64,000 nucleotides of DNA from the NCBI GenBank assembly GCA_041663325.1, contig JBAZRN010000002.1, positions 10,919 through 74,918 on the forward strand, given 5' to 3'. The stretch's first letter is position 1, and each line of letters begins with the position of its first letter. Shown here one piece after another: positions 11,027-23,775 of the stretch. Source of the stretch: CAJBLF01 sp041663325 (GTDB lineage Bacteria; Patescibacteriota; Gracilibacteria; Absconditabacterales; Absconditicoccaceae). Made by a program: the position numbers and the translations under genes. The notes below the pieces were generated by a model. That model had not been told where the DNA came from. It saw nothing but the letters and a program-made list of their open reading frames with translations, and searched no databases.

Positions 11027-11413
11027 ATGGAATTATCAAAAAACGCACAGAAAATACTGGAACTCATCAAAGAAATGAGTGCAGTAGAAATGAATCAACT
11101 CGTCAAAGCTATCGAAGAAGAATTTGGTGTTAGTGCTGCTGCTATGGTAGTTGCATGAGCTGCCGGAGGAGCTGCTGGCGGAGAAGCTGGTGCAGCGCAA
11201 GCAGATTCAGTTAATATCGAATTGACTGACATTGGACAACAAAAAATCTGAGTCATCAAAGCGGTTAAAGAACTTCTTGGACTTGGACTCAAAGAAGCTA
11301 AAGATTTGGTAGAAAAAGCGCCGACACTTATCAAAGAAAAAGTTAAGTACGAGGAAGCTGAAGGTATCAAAGCAAAATTGGAAGCTGAAGGAGCAACGAT
11401 CTCTTTCAAATAA
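11027..11413 (+). CDS. rplL: Ribosomal protein L7/L12
   Basis: 128 residues. N-terminal dimerisation helices (KNAQKILELIKEMSAVEMNQL), an Ala/Gly-rich hinge with glycines partly encoded by TGA, and the C-terminal domain with GVIKAVKELLGLGLKEAKDLV, the factor-binding region. This is the normal size for the family. It follows rplJ as usual. Confidence 0.95.
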
Positions 11414-11512
11414 GAGTTTTGAATTTTAAAACCATGTATTTGCGTTTTCAAATTGTAAATTTCAAATTGTAAATTTCAAATTCCACTTTATTTATTCAAA
11501 AAGCAAAAAATT

Positions 11513-12178
11513 ATGAGTATATCGGTAAACGATGTAATCGAGGCACAAGCTCATATTGGTACGCTCAAAAGCGAAGCTCACCCAAAAACCAATAAATATT
11601 GGGCTGGGGTAGTAAACAATATAGCGGTGATCAATCCTGAATCTATCATAGAGCAGATCGAAAACGCACAAAAGAAAATTCAAACAGCCAAAGCCGAAGG
11701 AAAAGAGATTTTGGTGGTTTCTGAAAAGAAAATGTATGCAGACGAACTCGAAAAGCTCGGTGAAAAATATGGATTCAATTATCTCAATTACAAACTTCCT
11801 TCTGGATTTTTGACGAATTTTGAGACACTCAAAAAAAGGATAGAATCCATGAATACCATGGCTCGTTTTATAGATACAGAAAATTATCTTTCGTTGACCA
11901 AAAAAGAGCAATTAGTGTACAAGAGAAAACTTGCAAGAGTGTTGAAGATATATAAAGGAGTAAAGGGATTAAGTAAAAAGCCGGATTTAGTGATTGTACT
12001 TGACGGACAAATGATGGATAATTTTATCAATGAATTGGCAAAAACTCCTGATATCCAAAATATTATCATCGCAGGGACAAATTTTTCTAGGCGATGGGCA
12101 GAAGACAGTATTATACTTGCTAATATATGAAGTCATAAAAGTGTAGATTTTGTTCTAAACCATATGTTTATGACTTAA
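11513..12178 (+). CDS. rpsB: Ribosomal protein S2
   Basis: 221 residues, slightly short for the family. It starts MSISVNDVIEAQAHIGTLKSEAHPKTNKY (the first family box) and contains VVSEKKMYADELEKLGEKYGF, then LPSGFLTNFETLKKRI and the NPDLVIVLD-like KPDLVIVLDGQ. The frame passes TGA at 12128 and ends at TAA 12176-12178. The usual neighbour tsf follows after one small membrane-protein gene. Confidence 0.93.
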
Positions 12179-12223
12179 TGTATATGTATAAGAATTGCTT
12201 AGCGCAATTTATCTTCTCTATTG

Positions 12224-12703
12224 ATGTATATGGAAGAAACACAACAGTCCAGCACAGCTGGAAAAACGCCGGAAATAGGTATTCCCATGATGGCTGAACA
12301 GTCAAAAGAGGTATATGTACCTAGTAGCACAGAGAAAAAGAGAGCAGTAATGATGTATCTCCTTATAGGAATTATTGTTACGGCATTCAATAATCAGAAA
12401 AAAAGCGATTTTGAGCAGTTTCATCTCAAACAATCTCTATGATGGTGGGCAGTTTTTCTTCTTCTTGTGGTAGCAACATCCATATTTATGTTTATTCCGA
12501 TAATAAAATATATTCCTATATGTATAATAATTGTTATGGTCGCTTTCTTGGGTATTTTTATCAAACATGCTCGAGACGGTATATATAGCATAGCTCAAGA
12601 AAACAAATTAGCAATATTTGTTAACTTGGGACAATGGATTATCGACTTATTTGAAGTAGACAAGAAAGAACAACCCAATGAAAAATGAAAAATGAATAAT
12701 TAA
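12224..12703 (+). CDS. Small multi-pass membrane protein (Tic20/DUF4870-like)
   Basis: 159 residues. The hydrophilic N-terminus (about 40 residues) is followed by three or so hydrophobic segments (about 46-56, 78-95 and 98-118) around QFHLKQSLGWWAVF. That FHxxQSL-type motif is typical of DUF4870/Tic20-like proteins. TGA at 12440 encodes the Gly of SLGWW. It lies between rpsB and tsf; the cellular role is unknown. TTG at 12221 is an alternative start. Confidence 0.7.
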
Positions 12704-12811
12704 AAATGATGGAAATTGTTTAACCATATGTTATAGCTACTTTAATAATTTACAATAGTTCGTAATAGAACAAATCATACATTATTCATTATTAATTTTA
12801 AATTATTAATT

Positions 12812-13621
12812 ATGTTAAATATGTCAAATATAGAATTATTGAAACAATTGAGAGAAATCACGTTTGCTCCTCTCAAAGATTGTAAAGAGGCTTTGGCTGA
12901 ATCAGGTGATGATTTAGAAAAAGCACAAGAACTTCTCAAGAAAAAGGGAATCGCAAAAGCATGAAGCAGGGCAGAAAGAGAAACCAAAGAGGGAATCGTT
13001 AAAGTTATCGAAAAAGATGGAAAAATAGTCGGACTTAAACTTTTGTGTGAGACAGATTTCGTAGCAAAAAACGAAAACTTTCAAGCATTGTTTGATTCAG
13101 TACTTGCTAAAATCGCTGAAAGCAATAAAGAAGTGAATTCATTAGAGGATCTGGATCCTACAATAGGACAAGCTATCGATGATGAAGTGAAAGAATTTAT
13201 GGGCAAAACAGGTGAAAATATGAAGATTGCCGGCGTTTTAGTGACGAAGGAAAAAGCGTTTATTTATAATCATCCAGGGAATAAAGTTGCTTCACTTATT
13301 TTCTTTCAGTGAGGAAATAATGAAGTAGCGAAAGAACTTGCACTTCAAGTTACCGCTATGAATCCTACCTATGTCTCATTTGATCAGATAGATGCCAACG
13401 AAATAGCGAAAATGAAAGAAGAATTTGTCGCAGACCTCAAGGCTGCTGGTAAACCGGAGGCTATGATTGCTCAGATCGTTGATGGTAAAATAAATAAATC
13501 ATTAGCTGATTATGTTCTCTTGGAACAAGAGTATATTAGAGATGGAGCAAAAAAGGTAAAAGAAATTTTGCCAGCTGATATGAAAGTGACTAAATTTATC
13601 AGAATAGCTATCTGAAGTTAA
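12812..13621 (+). CDS. tsf: Elongation factor Ts
   Basis: 269 residues. It exchanges GDP on EF-Tu. The N-terminal UBA-like domain has LREITFAPLKDCKEAL, where the usual Gly-Ala-Gly-Met is changed to FAPL. The core carries CETDFVAKNENF, the EF-Tu-contacting TDFV motif, and the end has YVLLEQEYIRD followed by KVTKFIRIAIGS. TGA codons encode glycines at 12962 and 13310. ATG at 12821 is an equally plausible start. Confidence 0.94.
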
Positions 13622-13693
13622 ATACAAAATCATGCATCATGTGTCATGCATCATGCATCAAATATAATAGGTTTTAATATTTAAAAAATAATA

Positions 13694-14260
13694 ATGCAAA
13701 AGTATGATGTAGTATTGTTGATTGACGCATCCTTATCAGAGATTGCCCGCAAAGAAGTGGTTTCTGAGTTTGAAAATATTATCAAAAAAAACATCATTGA
13801 TCAGGATGATATAGGACTTCAAGAATTAGCTTACAATTTAAGTAATAAGGCTTGAAATGACAAGGCATATCTGTATTCATATTGTATCCAGGCGGAAGCT
13901 AAAGATTTGGATATAATCAAAAAAAACGTATTGTACAATAAATCCATCAAAAGGTATTTTATTTTTAAGATGGAAAAGAATGATGAATTTTTGAAGTATA
14001 CCAAAGTATCTGATGAACTCAAAATTATTATAGACGGATGGGATGCAAAAAAGCTTTGACAAAAAGTGGACTTTTTTGCTGATAGAAAAAATGAAAAATA
14101 TCTCAATCGGAAATCAATTATTATGCTCAAAAAATATATTACAAGATTTGGCAATATTAAACCAAGAAAATACACCAACAATCCTGTTATCATCCAAAAA
14201 AAACTCAAAACAATAATTTTGAGAGCTAGAGAATTAGGGTTATTAGCATACACTAAATAG
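13694..14260 (+). CDS. Fused ribosomal proteins S6 and S18
   Basis: 188 residues in one frame with two TGA glycines. Residues 1-105 look like S6 (MQKYDVVLLIDASLS start, then DIGLQELAYNLSNKAG and a YLYSYCIQAE strand). Residues about 125-188 are S18: VDFFADRK, NRKSIIMLKKYITRFGNI, KPRKYTNNPVIIQKKL and RARELGLLAY. In most bacteria S6 and S18 are separate genes flanking ssb, and they form a heterodimer on the 30S platform, which makes a fusion structurally sensible. No stop or start separates the two parts. Confidence 0.85.
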
Positions 14261-14353
14261 CCGATAGTCTTTAGTCGATAGACTTTAGAAATTCGTAATT
14301 CGTAATTCGTAATTGAATAATAATTAATATTTATAATTTAACATGATAGTAAG

Positions 14354-14509
14354 ATGGCTAGTAAATTAAGAAGAGTAAGAAAATATTCTCGAACTAAAAG
14401 AATAGGTAAACATGGCTTTAGAGAAAGAATGCTGACTGCATGAGGAAGAGCAGTGCTAAGTAGAAGAAGAGCCAAAGGAAGAAAACAACTAACCGTTCAA
14501 AGATCGTAA
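14354..14509 (+). CDS. rpmH: Ribosomal protein L34
   Basis: 51 residues, highly basic. It carries the L34 pattern with TKRIGKHGFRERMLTAGGRAVLSRRRAKGRKQL; TGA encodes the first Gly of AGGR. Too short for many ORF callers. It lies immediately upstream of rpoB. Confidence 0.92.
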
Positions 14510-14636
14510 TCTGGTTTTTGATTTTTTTTGTTTTTATATCAAACGTATAAAATTGATAACGTAGAGTAAGAAAATTTTTGCCTATATTAGGCATAGACCA
14601 TATTCATTGTTTATTTTCTTAATCACAGATAATCTT

Positions 14637-17600
14637 ATGAAATCAAAAAAAAATTCTCAAGCAAAAAACGAAACAAAAAAAACTAAAAAAGTGAATGTAT
14701 CTTCAAGAACGAAGGACAAACAAGATAAAAAAAACGTAAAATCAGCGGCAAAAAAAGTAATCAAGCCTGTCGTTGGGACAAAACACAAATCAATTAAAAC
14801 CGCTAGTATCCTGCCAAACAAACCAACTCAAAAAATGAATAAATCTCCTAAGGTATTTGAGATGCCAAGTATATTCAAGGATTTCTATAAAGAAGGTGAT
14901 AGGATATTTTTACGCAATCCTAAAAAATTTGCTGGATTTCCTGATCTTCTAGATCTTCAGAAAAGAGGATATAATGATTTTATCAAAAAATATATCAATA
15001 AACTTTTCGGCAATATTAATCCTGTACGAGATATTGCATGAGAAAAAATGTATGTAGAGATAGATGATATAAAAATTTCTGATCCTATCGACGATGTAAA
15101 AACTTGTAAGAAAAAGGAATTGACCCACGGAGGGATTATTACGGGTAAAGTAAAATTGAATGAAATACATGATGATGGGAAAAAGAAAACTGAAAAGACT
15201 TTGTTTAGTAAACGCGCAAATATCGGTATTTTGCCACTAATGACACCTTCAGCTTCATATATTATTAATGGAGTAGAGAGAGTAATTATTTCACAGATTA
15301 TCAGATCATACGGTATATTTTTTGCTAAAAAAGAATTTAAATATTCATTTAAGGTGATCCCAGAAAATGGACCATGGTTGGAAGTTCAAACAGAAAAATC
15401 TGGAGTAGTAGTAGCCAGGGTCAACAAATCAAGAAAATTTCCTATTACCACATTGCTCAGGATTTTCTGATTAGAAACCGATGAAAGTATGAGAGAATTA
15501 TTCAAAGGCTGCTTTGATGAAGAAGATTTCAATTATTTCGAAACAACACTAAAAAAAGATAGTACTACTGATGCGTTATCTGCCGCTGAGTTTGTATATA
15601 ATAAAATTAGACCAGGAGAATTGATTGATCCAGAAAGTGCGCTCAATTACATAAAAAACCAATTCCTTTCTCCAGACAGAATTTTTGTCGGAAGAATCGC
15701 AAGAAGAAAGATCAACGCAAAATTAGGAATCAAAAAACCATTGGATGGTGATCTGGCAAATGTTTTTGATGGAGAAGATTTAGTAGGTGCGCTCAAGTAT
15801 CTCTTCAATATTTCAAATTTTAAAAAATGATATTATACAGACGATTCTGATCATCTTTCAAATAAACGTATCAGATCTATGGGAGAAATACTGTATGCTC
15901 ATCTCCAACCCGTGATGAGAAAATTTGTTAAGAGTATCAAGGGGAAACTCAGTATCCTTAATCTTGAAAATCCATTAAAAATTACTGATCTTGTAAACTT
16001 CAAAATTATCGATAATGCAGTAAAAAGTTTCTTTGCTACATCTCAGCTTTCGCAATTTCTTGATCAGATTAATCCGCTCTCAGAGATAGAACATAAAAGA
16101 AGAATTACCGCCCTTGGACCTTGAGGTCTCAAAAGAGAAACAGCAAAATTTGAAGTGCGTGATGTTCATCCTTCGCATTATGGAAGAATCTGTCCTATCG
16201 AAACGCCGGAAGGACAAAATATCGGTCTGGTAATTTATCAATCCTTATATTCTCGTGTCAACGATGAATGATTTTTGGAAACTCCAGCGCTCAAGATCAC
16301 TCGTGAAGTGCTAGCAAAAAAAGAACTCTTGCTCAATAGGATTGCTCACCGTGATATTCATGAATTGGATGCCAAAGGAAAAGAGCTCAAAAGTATAATC
16401 GTCAAAGAAGATCATTACATCGATGAAAAATCAGCAAAAGAAATAGAAAAAGTATATGGCAAACTTGGGAAAGTTATAGTCGTAAAACCATTTTTTACTA
16501 ATGAGGTAGAGTATATTTCTCCAGAATTAGATGAGAAATGTTGTATTGCTGATGCCACTACGCCAATCGATGATTACAATAATATCGTAGAAATGCGTGT
16601 AGCTGCCAGACAATTTAACGAGATGGGAATGTTTCACGTCAATGATATTACTCATGTGGATGTTAATCCATCACAAATATTTTCACCAAACACTTCACTG
16701 ATTCCATTTGTAGATCATAACGATGCGGTTCGTGCGTCTATCGCTACCAACCAACAGAGACAAGCATTGCCATTGCTCAAAAATGACGCTCCACTAGTAG
16801 GAACCGGACTTGAAAGAGATATTGTGCAGATGACTCATGCCGTGATCAAAGCAGAATCTGAAGGAGAAATAATATATGTAGACGGAAAGAGAATAAAAAT
16901 AAAATATAAGACAGGGATCAAAGAATATCCGTTAGTCACGTTTGCGAGATCCAATAGTAAAACGTGTATGAATCAGATTCCAAGAGTTTCGCTTGGAGAA
17001 AAAGTTAAAAAAGGCGACTTATTGGCAGAGTGACCATGTTCAGTGGGTGGAGAAATGGCGCTGGGGAAAAATCTCAGAGTAGCGTTTATGCCATGGAAAT
17101 GATACAACTATGAAGATGCGATTGTAATATCTCAGAGACTGGTAAAAGATGATGAATTGACGTCCATTCAAATAGAAGAATATGAAATTGAAGTGGCAGA
17201 TACTAAACTTGGACCCGAAGAAACAACCAATGATATCCCTGGGGTTTCTATGACTAAGTTGAAAAATTTGGATGATGACGGAGTGATTAGAATCGGATCT
17301 ATTGTTAAATGATGAGATATTCTTATCGGAAAAATAACTCCAAAATCTGAATGAGAGCTTACTCCAGAAGAAAAACTTATCCAGGCAATTTTCTGAGATA
17401 AATCAAAAAATGTAAAAGATACGTCACTGTATGTACCATCAGGAAGTAGTGAAGGAAAAATTATTGATGTGGTGATTCTTGATGCAAAAAAGGGAGATAA
17501 TTTGATGGCATGAGTGAGAAAGAAAATAAAAGTTTACGTTGCAAGTACAAGAAAAATAGAGGTAGGAGACAAACTTGCAGGAAAACATGGAAATAAGGGT

Positions 17601-18431
17601 ATCATCTCTATTGTAGTGGCAGAAGAAGATATGCCATTTACAGAAGATGGAAAACCAGTAGATATAGTGCTCAATCCACTTGGAGTAATATCCCGTATGA
17701 ACATGGGACAATTATTTGAATCACAACTCGGATTTATAGCAAAACGTTTTGGAGTGAAATTCGCCGTTCCTACTTTTTCCAATTTTTCATCGGAAGATTT
17801 GACAGAATTTACTAAAATGTGTGGATTAGATAGTCTAAAATTCAATATATTCAATGGAGAAAACGGAAGATTATATGATCAGAAAGTAACGGTTGGATAC
17901 ATGCATATCCTTAAACTTGTGCATATGGTTGAAGATAAAATCCATGCGAGAGCAGTAGGACCATATTCATTGATTACTCAGCAGCCACTTGGAGGAAAAT
18001 CCAGACAATGAGGGCAAAGATTTGGAGAGATGGAAGTATGGGCGTTAGAAGCTTATTCCGCAGTATATACGCTCCAGGAAATGCTAACCGTAAAATCAGA
18101 TGATGTTATCGGAAGAAATAAGCTGTATGAATCTATCATCAAGGGACAGAAGCCAAAGATTGGCGGATTGCCAGAATCATTCAATTTATTGACGTATCTC
18201 TTCAAGGGATTGTGTCAAAATATAGAGCCGTTAAGTGTGGAAGAACTTGAAATCGTTCAAGAAGATAGAATCAAAAAAATAGTTAATCTTTGACTTTCAT
18301 GAGTAATGAAAAGTACTATTACGGCAGAAGGAGAAGAAATTGTAACAACAGAAGAAGATATGGGACAAGAAAAAGAAGAAATCATCGATAATGTAATCCA
18401 AGAAATGCAAGACTTCTGAGAACTGGAATAA
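14637..18431 (+). CDS. rpoB: RNA polymerase subunit beta
   Basis: 1264 residues. A Lys-rich extension of about 80 residues precedes the normal N-terminus (FPDLLDLQKRGYNDF). Family boxes are LMTPSASYIINGVERVI, the RIF-region equivalents FFATSQLSQFLDQINPLSE and RRITALGPGGL, then HPSHYGRICPIETPEGQNIGL, the KAGDKLAGKHGNKG-type VGDKLAGKHGNKG and the C-terminal GGKSRQGGQRFGEMEVWALEAY. Many invariant glycines are TGA. The start ATG at 14637 was preferred over an in-frame TTG at 14607. rpoC follows. Confidence 0.97.
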
Positions 18432-18565
18432 AATAACTGATACATGATGCATGATGCATGAATTTTATAACGTCGTAACTACATAGTTCTTGCATCCTGT
18501 ATCTTGAATCTTGCATCCATTAGTCGTTGAGTTAATTCATTTATTTTCTTACTAAGTACATTAGT

Positions 18566-21500
18566 ATGAACAAAACAAAATTTGAGGGATTGATTGTGAG
18601 GCTTGCTTCTATGGAAGATATAGAGAAATGGTCGCATGGAGTAGTAGATAATCCTGATACGGTCAATTATAGAACAGGAAAACCTAAACAAGGAGGATTG
18701 TTTTGTGAGTCCATTTTTTGACCGGTGAAAAATTATGAATGTAGCTGCGGAAAATATAAATGAGTGAGATATAAAGGGATTGTATGTGAAAGATGCGGCG
18801 TAGAAGTGACAACATCCAGAGTGAGAAGATCAAGGATGTGACATATAGAATTAGCAGTGCCATTGCTTCATATATGGTATAAATCAAGCCCATCAGGATG
18901 AGTAAATCAACTGCTTGGTATTTCTGCAAATGAAATAGATAAGATATTGAGTTTCGTAAAATATATCATGATCCAAAAGGTGGATAAAGACTTTGAGAAG
19001 AAAATTAACGGAAAAATAAAAGAAGATTTTGAGGTAAAGCTCAAAGAACTTGAACAGCTTTACAAATCAGAAGTTGAAGAGAATAAGGGTTCTGACAAGG
19101 GAAAAGAGAATCAAAGAAAAACTAAAGAGCTCGAAAAATTGTTTAATGACAACAAAGACTCATTGGAAAAGGAGTTCAACAGAATAAAATCTATTATTTC
19201 TGATTTAGAAGTAGGGTCTACTATTTTTGAAAACGACTTTAGAAATATTTTCGCGAGATTTTCTCAATTGATAGTATTTCAGTCATGACCTGAAGCTATT
19301 ATGAGAATGCTTCAAAATATTGATGTGGAAAAGGATATCAAAAAAACTATTTTGACGTTCAAAAATACAAAATCAGAAGAACAAAGAAAAAAATTAATTT
19401 CTTTGATTAAATTATTGATCAATCTTCATGTCTCTGGAGTGAAACCAGAAAATATGATAATCAAAAAATTGCCAGTTATTCCGCCGGATCTTAGACCAGT
19501 AGTACAACTTGAATGAGGAAAATTCGCATCATCAGATGTTAATCTTTTCTATAGACGTGTACTGATGAGAAATATCAGATTGAAAAAAATGATCCAAGTG
19601 GGGATGCCTGATGTTGTTAAAAAAAATGAAATCAGACTTTTGCAGGAATCAGTAAATAATCTTTTAGTTGGAGAAAAAGCTTGAGCTACAGGTAGTGGAG
19701 CAGGGATCAAAGTATTCAAATCACTTTCAGATATGCTTTCTGGTAAAGAAGGTATCTTCAGAAAAAATTTGCTTGGAAAAAGGGTGGATTACTCAGGAAG
19801 ATCAATCATTACGGTTGGTCCAGAACTTAAACTTAATGAATGTTGATTGCCGATTTATATTGCAGTCAAAATGTTCACTCCGTTTATTATTGGAAAGCTT
19901 ATCGAGAAAAAAATCGTATATACACCTAAACAAGCAGAAAAACTTATCAAAGAAGAATCGCCATTAGCGCTGAAGTTTCTCGAAGAAGTAATCAAAGACA
20001 AATGGGTGTTGCTCAATCGTGCGCCGACATTGCACAGATTGTCCATTGAAGCATTCAAGATTATTCTTATGCCAGGAAAGACAATCAGAATTCATCCGCT
20101 AGTTTGTCCCTCATTCAACGCCGACTTTGATGGAGATCAGATGGCTGTGCATTTGCCTATTTCTGATGAAGCGCAAAGAGAAGCAAGAGAACTTATAGCT
20201 GCCGACAAAAATATTTTGAAGCCATGATCAGGAGAACCAACCATTGCACATTCACAAGATATGGTACTTGGTGTCTATTATTTGACTGATTTTTATGATC
20301 CCAAAACTCCTCAATATACGACAGCGGAAGAATGGAAGAATAAACCTGTGAGAGGGATATTTCCTGATATAGAGACAGTGCTCAATAGTTACGCAAATGG
20401 AGAAATTTTCGTTAAAGACAAAATCATTCTGAATTACAATAAAGAACCGATAGAAACAATGGTAGGAAGAGTTATTTTCAATTCCGTATTACCGGAAAGG
20501 ATCAGATTTATTAATTCTACACTTAAAAATAAAGATATCAAAAGATTGCTGAGCAGGATCTTTGATGAATATGATATGCAAACTACAGTATATGTAGCTG
20601 ATGATATTAAGGATCTTTGATTTAAGTATGCAACTTTGTGAGCTACATCAGTAAATATCCTTGATATGAAAGTGCCAAAAGAAAAAGAAGAAGAACTCAA
20701 AAACGGTGATTTAAAAGCCAATGAAGTCTACAAATATTTTTTCAAGTGATTCTTTTCAGAAGAAGAAAAACATAGATTTATTATCAAGATTTGGACCGAT
20801 GTAAAGAAAAAAATCGAAGAAAGTTTGAAGTGAATTACCACACCAGGACAGGATTTGTATACGATGGTAGATTCATGAGCGAGATGATCACAGACGCATA
20901 TGACGCAGATTGCTGGTATGAAATGATTGGTGGTAAATCCACAAGGAGAAATTATAGAACTTCCGATCAAAAACTCCTTCGTTGAAGGACTTAGACCCAT
21001 CGAATACTTTATCTCTGCGCATGCCTGAAGAAAGGGAAAAGCAGATACGGCATTGAGAACGGCTGAATCAGGATATTTGACAAGAAAACTTTGTGATGCG
21101 TCACAAGAAGTGATTATCAGAGAGCATGACTGCGGCACGGATAAATATGTAACCTTTACGAAGCAAGAATCGGAGCTCAAAGGAGATAATTTTTATAATG
21201 TCATTAGTGGTAGAGTACTTGCTGACGATATACTTGATAAGAAAAAAAATGTTATTTTAAGCAAGGATGATCTTTTAGATAAAGAAAATATTAAACTCTT
21301 GCAAGAGCTAGAAATTCAGGAAGTAAAAATAAGAACACCGCTTATTTGTCATAGCATTAGCGGAATCTGTCAAAAATGTTATGGAGTAGATCTTTCCACC
21401 AGAAGGATGGTGGAAGTATGAGTTCCCGTAGGTATTATTGCTGCGCAATCTATCGGAGAACCATCCACACAATTGACGTTGAGTACTTTTCATGAATGAT

Positions 21501-22402
21501 GAGTGGCAAAGTGAGGAGATTCTACGACACTTGGTATCGACAGGGTAAAACAGCTTTTTGAAATAAGAGATCCAAAAAATCCTGCAATCATCACGCCATT
21601 TGATGGCAAAGTATCGTTTTACGAAACAAACAAAATTAGATATGTAAAAGTAGTATCTGACTATCAGAAGAAAACTTATTTAGTCAAAAATGGATACAAA
21701 ATAGATGTGAAAAAGTGACAAGAACTAGCTAAATGATGAGTATTCGCATCCAAAGGAAAGAGCATGCTCAAAGTCAAAGAAAGTGGAAAAATATTGGATA
21801 TCAAAGGAGACTATATCGTCCTTGGAATCCAAGAAGAATACATCAAATCATTGACAGGACTCAATCTGATCAAAAAAGACGGAGAAGAAGTGTTTAAAGG
21901 AGAAATACTTACTACATGAGCATTGAGCATCAAAGAATACAAAAATATTGTAGGAGATCTTGAATCACAAAAATACATTATCAAAGAAATCAAAAAAGTG
22001 TATGGATCTCAAGGACAAGATATCAATGATAAACATATCGAAGTAGTCGTAAAACAATTATATTCCAAAGTCTTTATCGAAGATTCTGGAAATAGTAGTT
22101 TCATACCGGGAACATACATCAAATACGAAGAATTTATAAAAGTAAATAAAGAACTTGAAGCCGAGGGTAGAAAAGCTGCCAAAGGAAAAAGATTAGCTCT
22201 AGGATTGACCAATATCGCCAAAGAGACTGATTCATGGTTGTCTGCTGCTTCATTCCAAGAAACTATCAGAGTTATGGTAGCTTCATCACTCAAGTGATCT
22301 ATTGATAAACTTTCTGATCTCAAATCAAATGTTATCATTTGAAGGCTCTTACCGGTAGGTGAAATTTACAGAAAAAGTCATGGAGTAGATATTCAAGAAT
22401 AA
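18566..22402 (+). CDS. rpoC: RNA polymerase subunit beta-prime
   Basis: 1278 residues. The N-terminal zinc finger CSCGKYKGVRYKGIVCERCG is intact with two glycines from TGA. The catalytic loop NADFDGDQMAVHLP (about D520) binds the active-site Mg. The trigger loop region (GARGSQTHMTQIAGMKGL), the second zinc site with CHSISGICQKCYG, and the AAQSIGEPSTQLTL and TFHEGGVA boxes follow. A charged insertion of about 60 residues sits near residues 140-220. It ends at TAA 22400. Confidence 0.97.
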
Positions 22403-22489
22403 GCTTGAAAAGAGTATCTAAATCACTATACACAAACACACGTAATTTAGATTGTTAGTTGTTAGTTTTTAACTGTTAGTTATATTATA

Positions 22490-22762
22490 ATGGCACACAA
22501 AAAAGCCGGTGGATCGGCAAAAAATCTTAGAGATTCGAAACCTAAGTATAGAGGAGTCAAAGTATTCGGATGACAGAAAGCTGTCGCAGGCAATATCATC
22601 ATCAGACAAAAGGGATCAAAATATGAATGTGGAAAAAACGCATATCTAGGGAGTGATTTTTCTGTTCATGCAAAAATTGATGGTACGGTTACTTTTAGCA
22701 AGAAAAAAATTGCTAGATTTGATGGGAGAAAATACCTCAAAACTGTTGTTGATGTGAAATAA
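22490..22762 (+). CDS. rpmA: Ribosomal protein L27
   Basis: 90 residues. It begins MAHKKAGGSAKNLRDS, the classic L27 start, and contains YRGVKVFGGQKAVAGNIIIRQKG with one TGA Gly. The mature N-terminus needs no cleavage. It follows rpoC rather than rplU, which is the more common partner. Confidence 0.95.
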
Positions 22763-22876
22763 ATTAAAAAATTAGAAGATTAAAAAAATAAAAGATTCAT
22801 AACAGAAGAAAGTAGTCTTTTTAACCTTAATAATCTTTTAATCTTAATAATCTTTTAATCATTTAGGTAATTAGTT

Positions 22877-23107
22877 ATGACAATCGGACCAAAAAAGAAA
22901 ATTTCCCAAGCAAAAGGACGCCAGAGACATTCTACTTGGGAGGGATTAAATATCCAAAGAATGGTAGATACTTACAAGATTTCTACTTGCAAAAACTGTG
23001 GAGCTAAAAAGCTGTCTCACAGAGTATGTCCGGTTTGCGGATATTACAAAGGAAAACAAGTATTGACGATCAAAAGCAAAAGCAAAGACAAAGTTATAGA
23101 CGCTTAA
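22877..23107 (+). CDS. rpmF: Ribosomal protein L32
   Basis: 76 residues. The family start (PKKKISQAKGRQRHS) is followed by a four-cysteine zinc site, CKNCGAKK...CPVCGYYKGK. No TGA is used. The upstream spacer is a run of aatctttt repeats. Confidence 0.93.
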   Translation: MTIGPKKKISQAKGRQRHSTWEGLNIQRMVDTYKISTCKNCGAKKLSHRVCPVCGYYKGKQVLTIKSKSKDKVIDA

Positions 23108-23194
23108 CTCAAATAGCTAAAAGACTAAAGCTTTAAGCTTCAAGCTTGTGGCTTTAGGCTAGAAGTCGGTCTTTAGTTTCTTTCAGTCCAATAC

Positions 23195-23758
23195 ATGATG
23201 AATATAAAAGCAAGAATCAATGCGAGAAAAATAGTACTTTCCTATTTGTATCAGCATTGTTTTTTTGTTAATCTGCTTTTGCAAGATAAGATGATTACAG
23301 AATCGTTATTTATCGATTATATATTCAAAACGGACGAGGGGATGTACGACAAAGAAAAAGATAAACTCAAGGAACAGATAAAAAACTATATAGTGACCTA
23401 TACTCCAGAAGATTTTAAAGACTTTATTGACTGTTTTTTCGATGAGCGAGCGATGGAGGATATTGATTTTGATTATATATCTGCGGTAGGTATACAATTC
23501 ACAAAATATATTGATGAGATACTTCAAAAGGTAAATGGGTACGCTCAAACTTTCGAATACAGACAAATGGATCCCTTGGATCAGGCGATATTTCTTTTGG
23601 GATACACCGAATGGAAAGAACTTGAAACTCCCAAAGAAGTCTTGCTCAATGAAATGATAGAGCTCGCAAAAAGATATTCTGATGAATGAGCGCCAAAGCT
23701 CATCAATGGGATTATGCATAAAATTCTATTAGCGGAAAGCGAGGAGCTTAAAGTATAA
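23195..23758 (+). CDS. nusB: Transcription antitermination factor NusB
   Basis: 187 residues. All-helical NusB fold signs are INARKIVLSYLYQHCF at the N-terminus, DPLDQAIFLLGYTEW in the middle, and PKEVLLNEMIELAKRYSDEGAPKLINGIMHKIL, matching the family's terminal YSDEKSxxFVNGVLD box. TGA encodes the Gly of DEGAPK. It ends the ribosomal/transcription block and converges with hicA. Confidence 0.85.
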
Positions 23759-23775
23759 AGTATTATTGTGTATGA

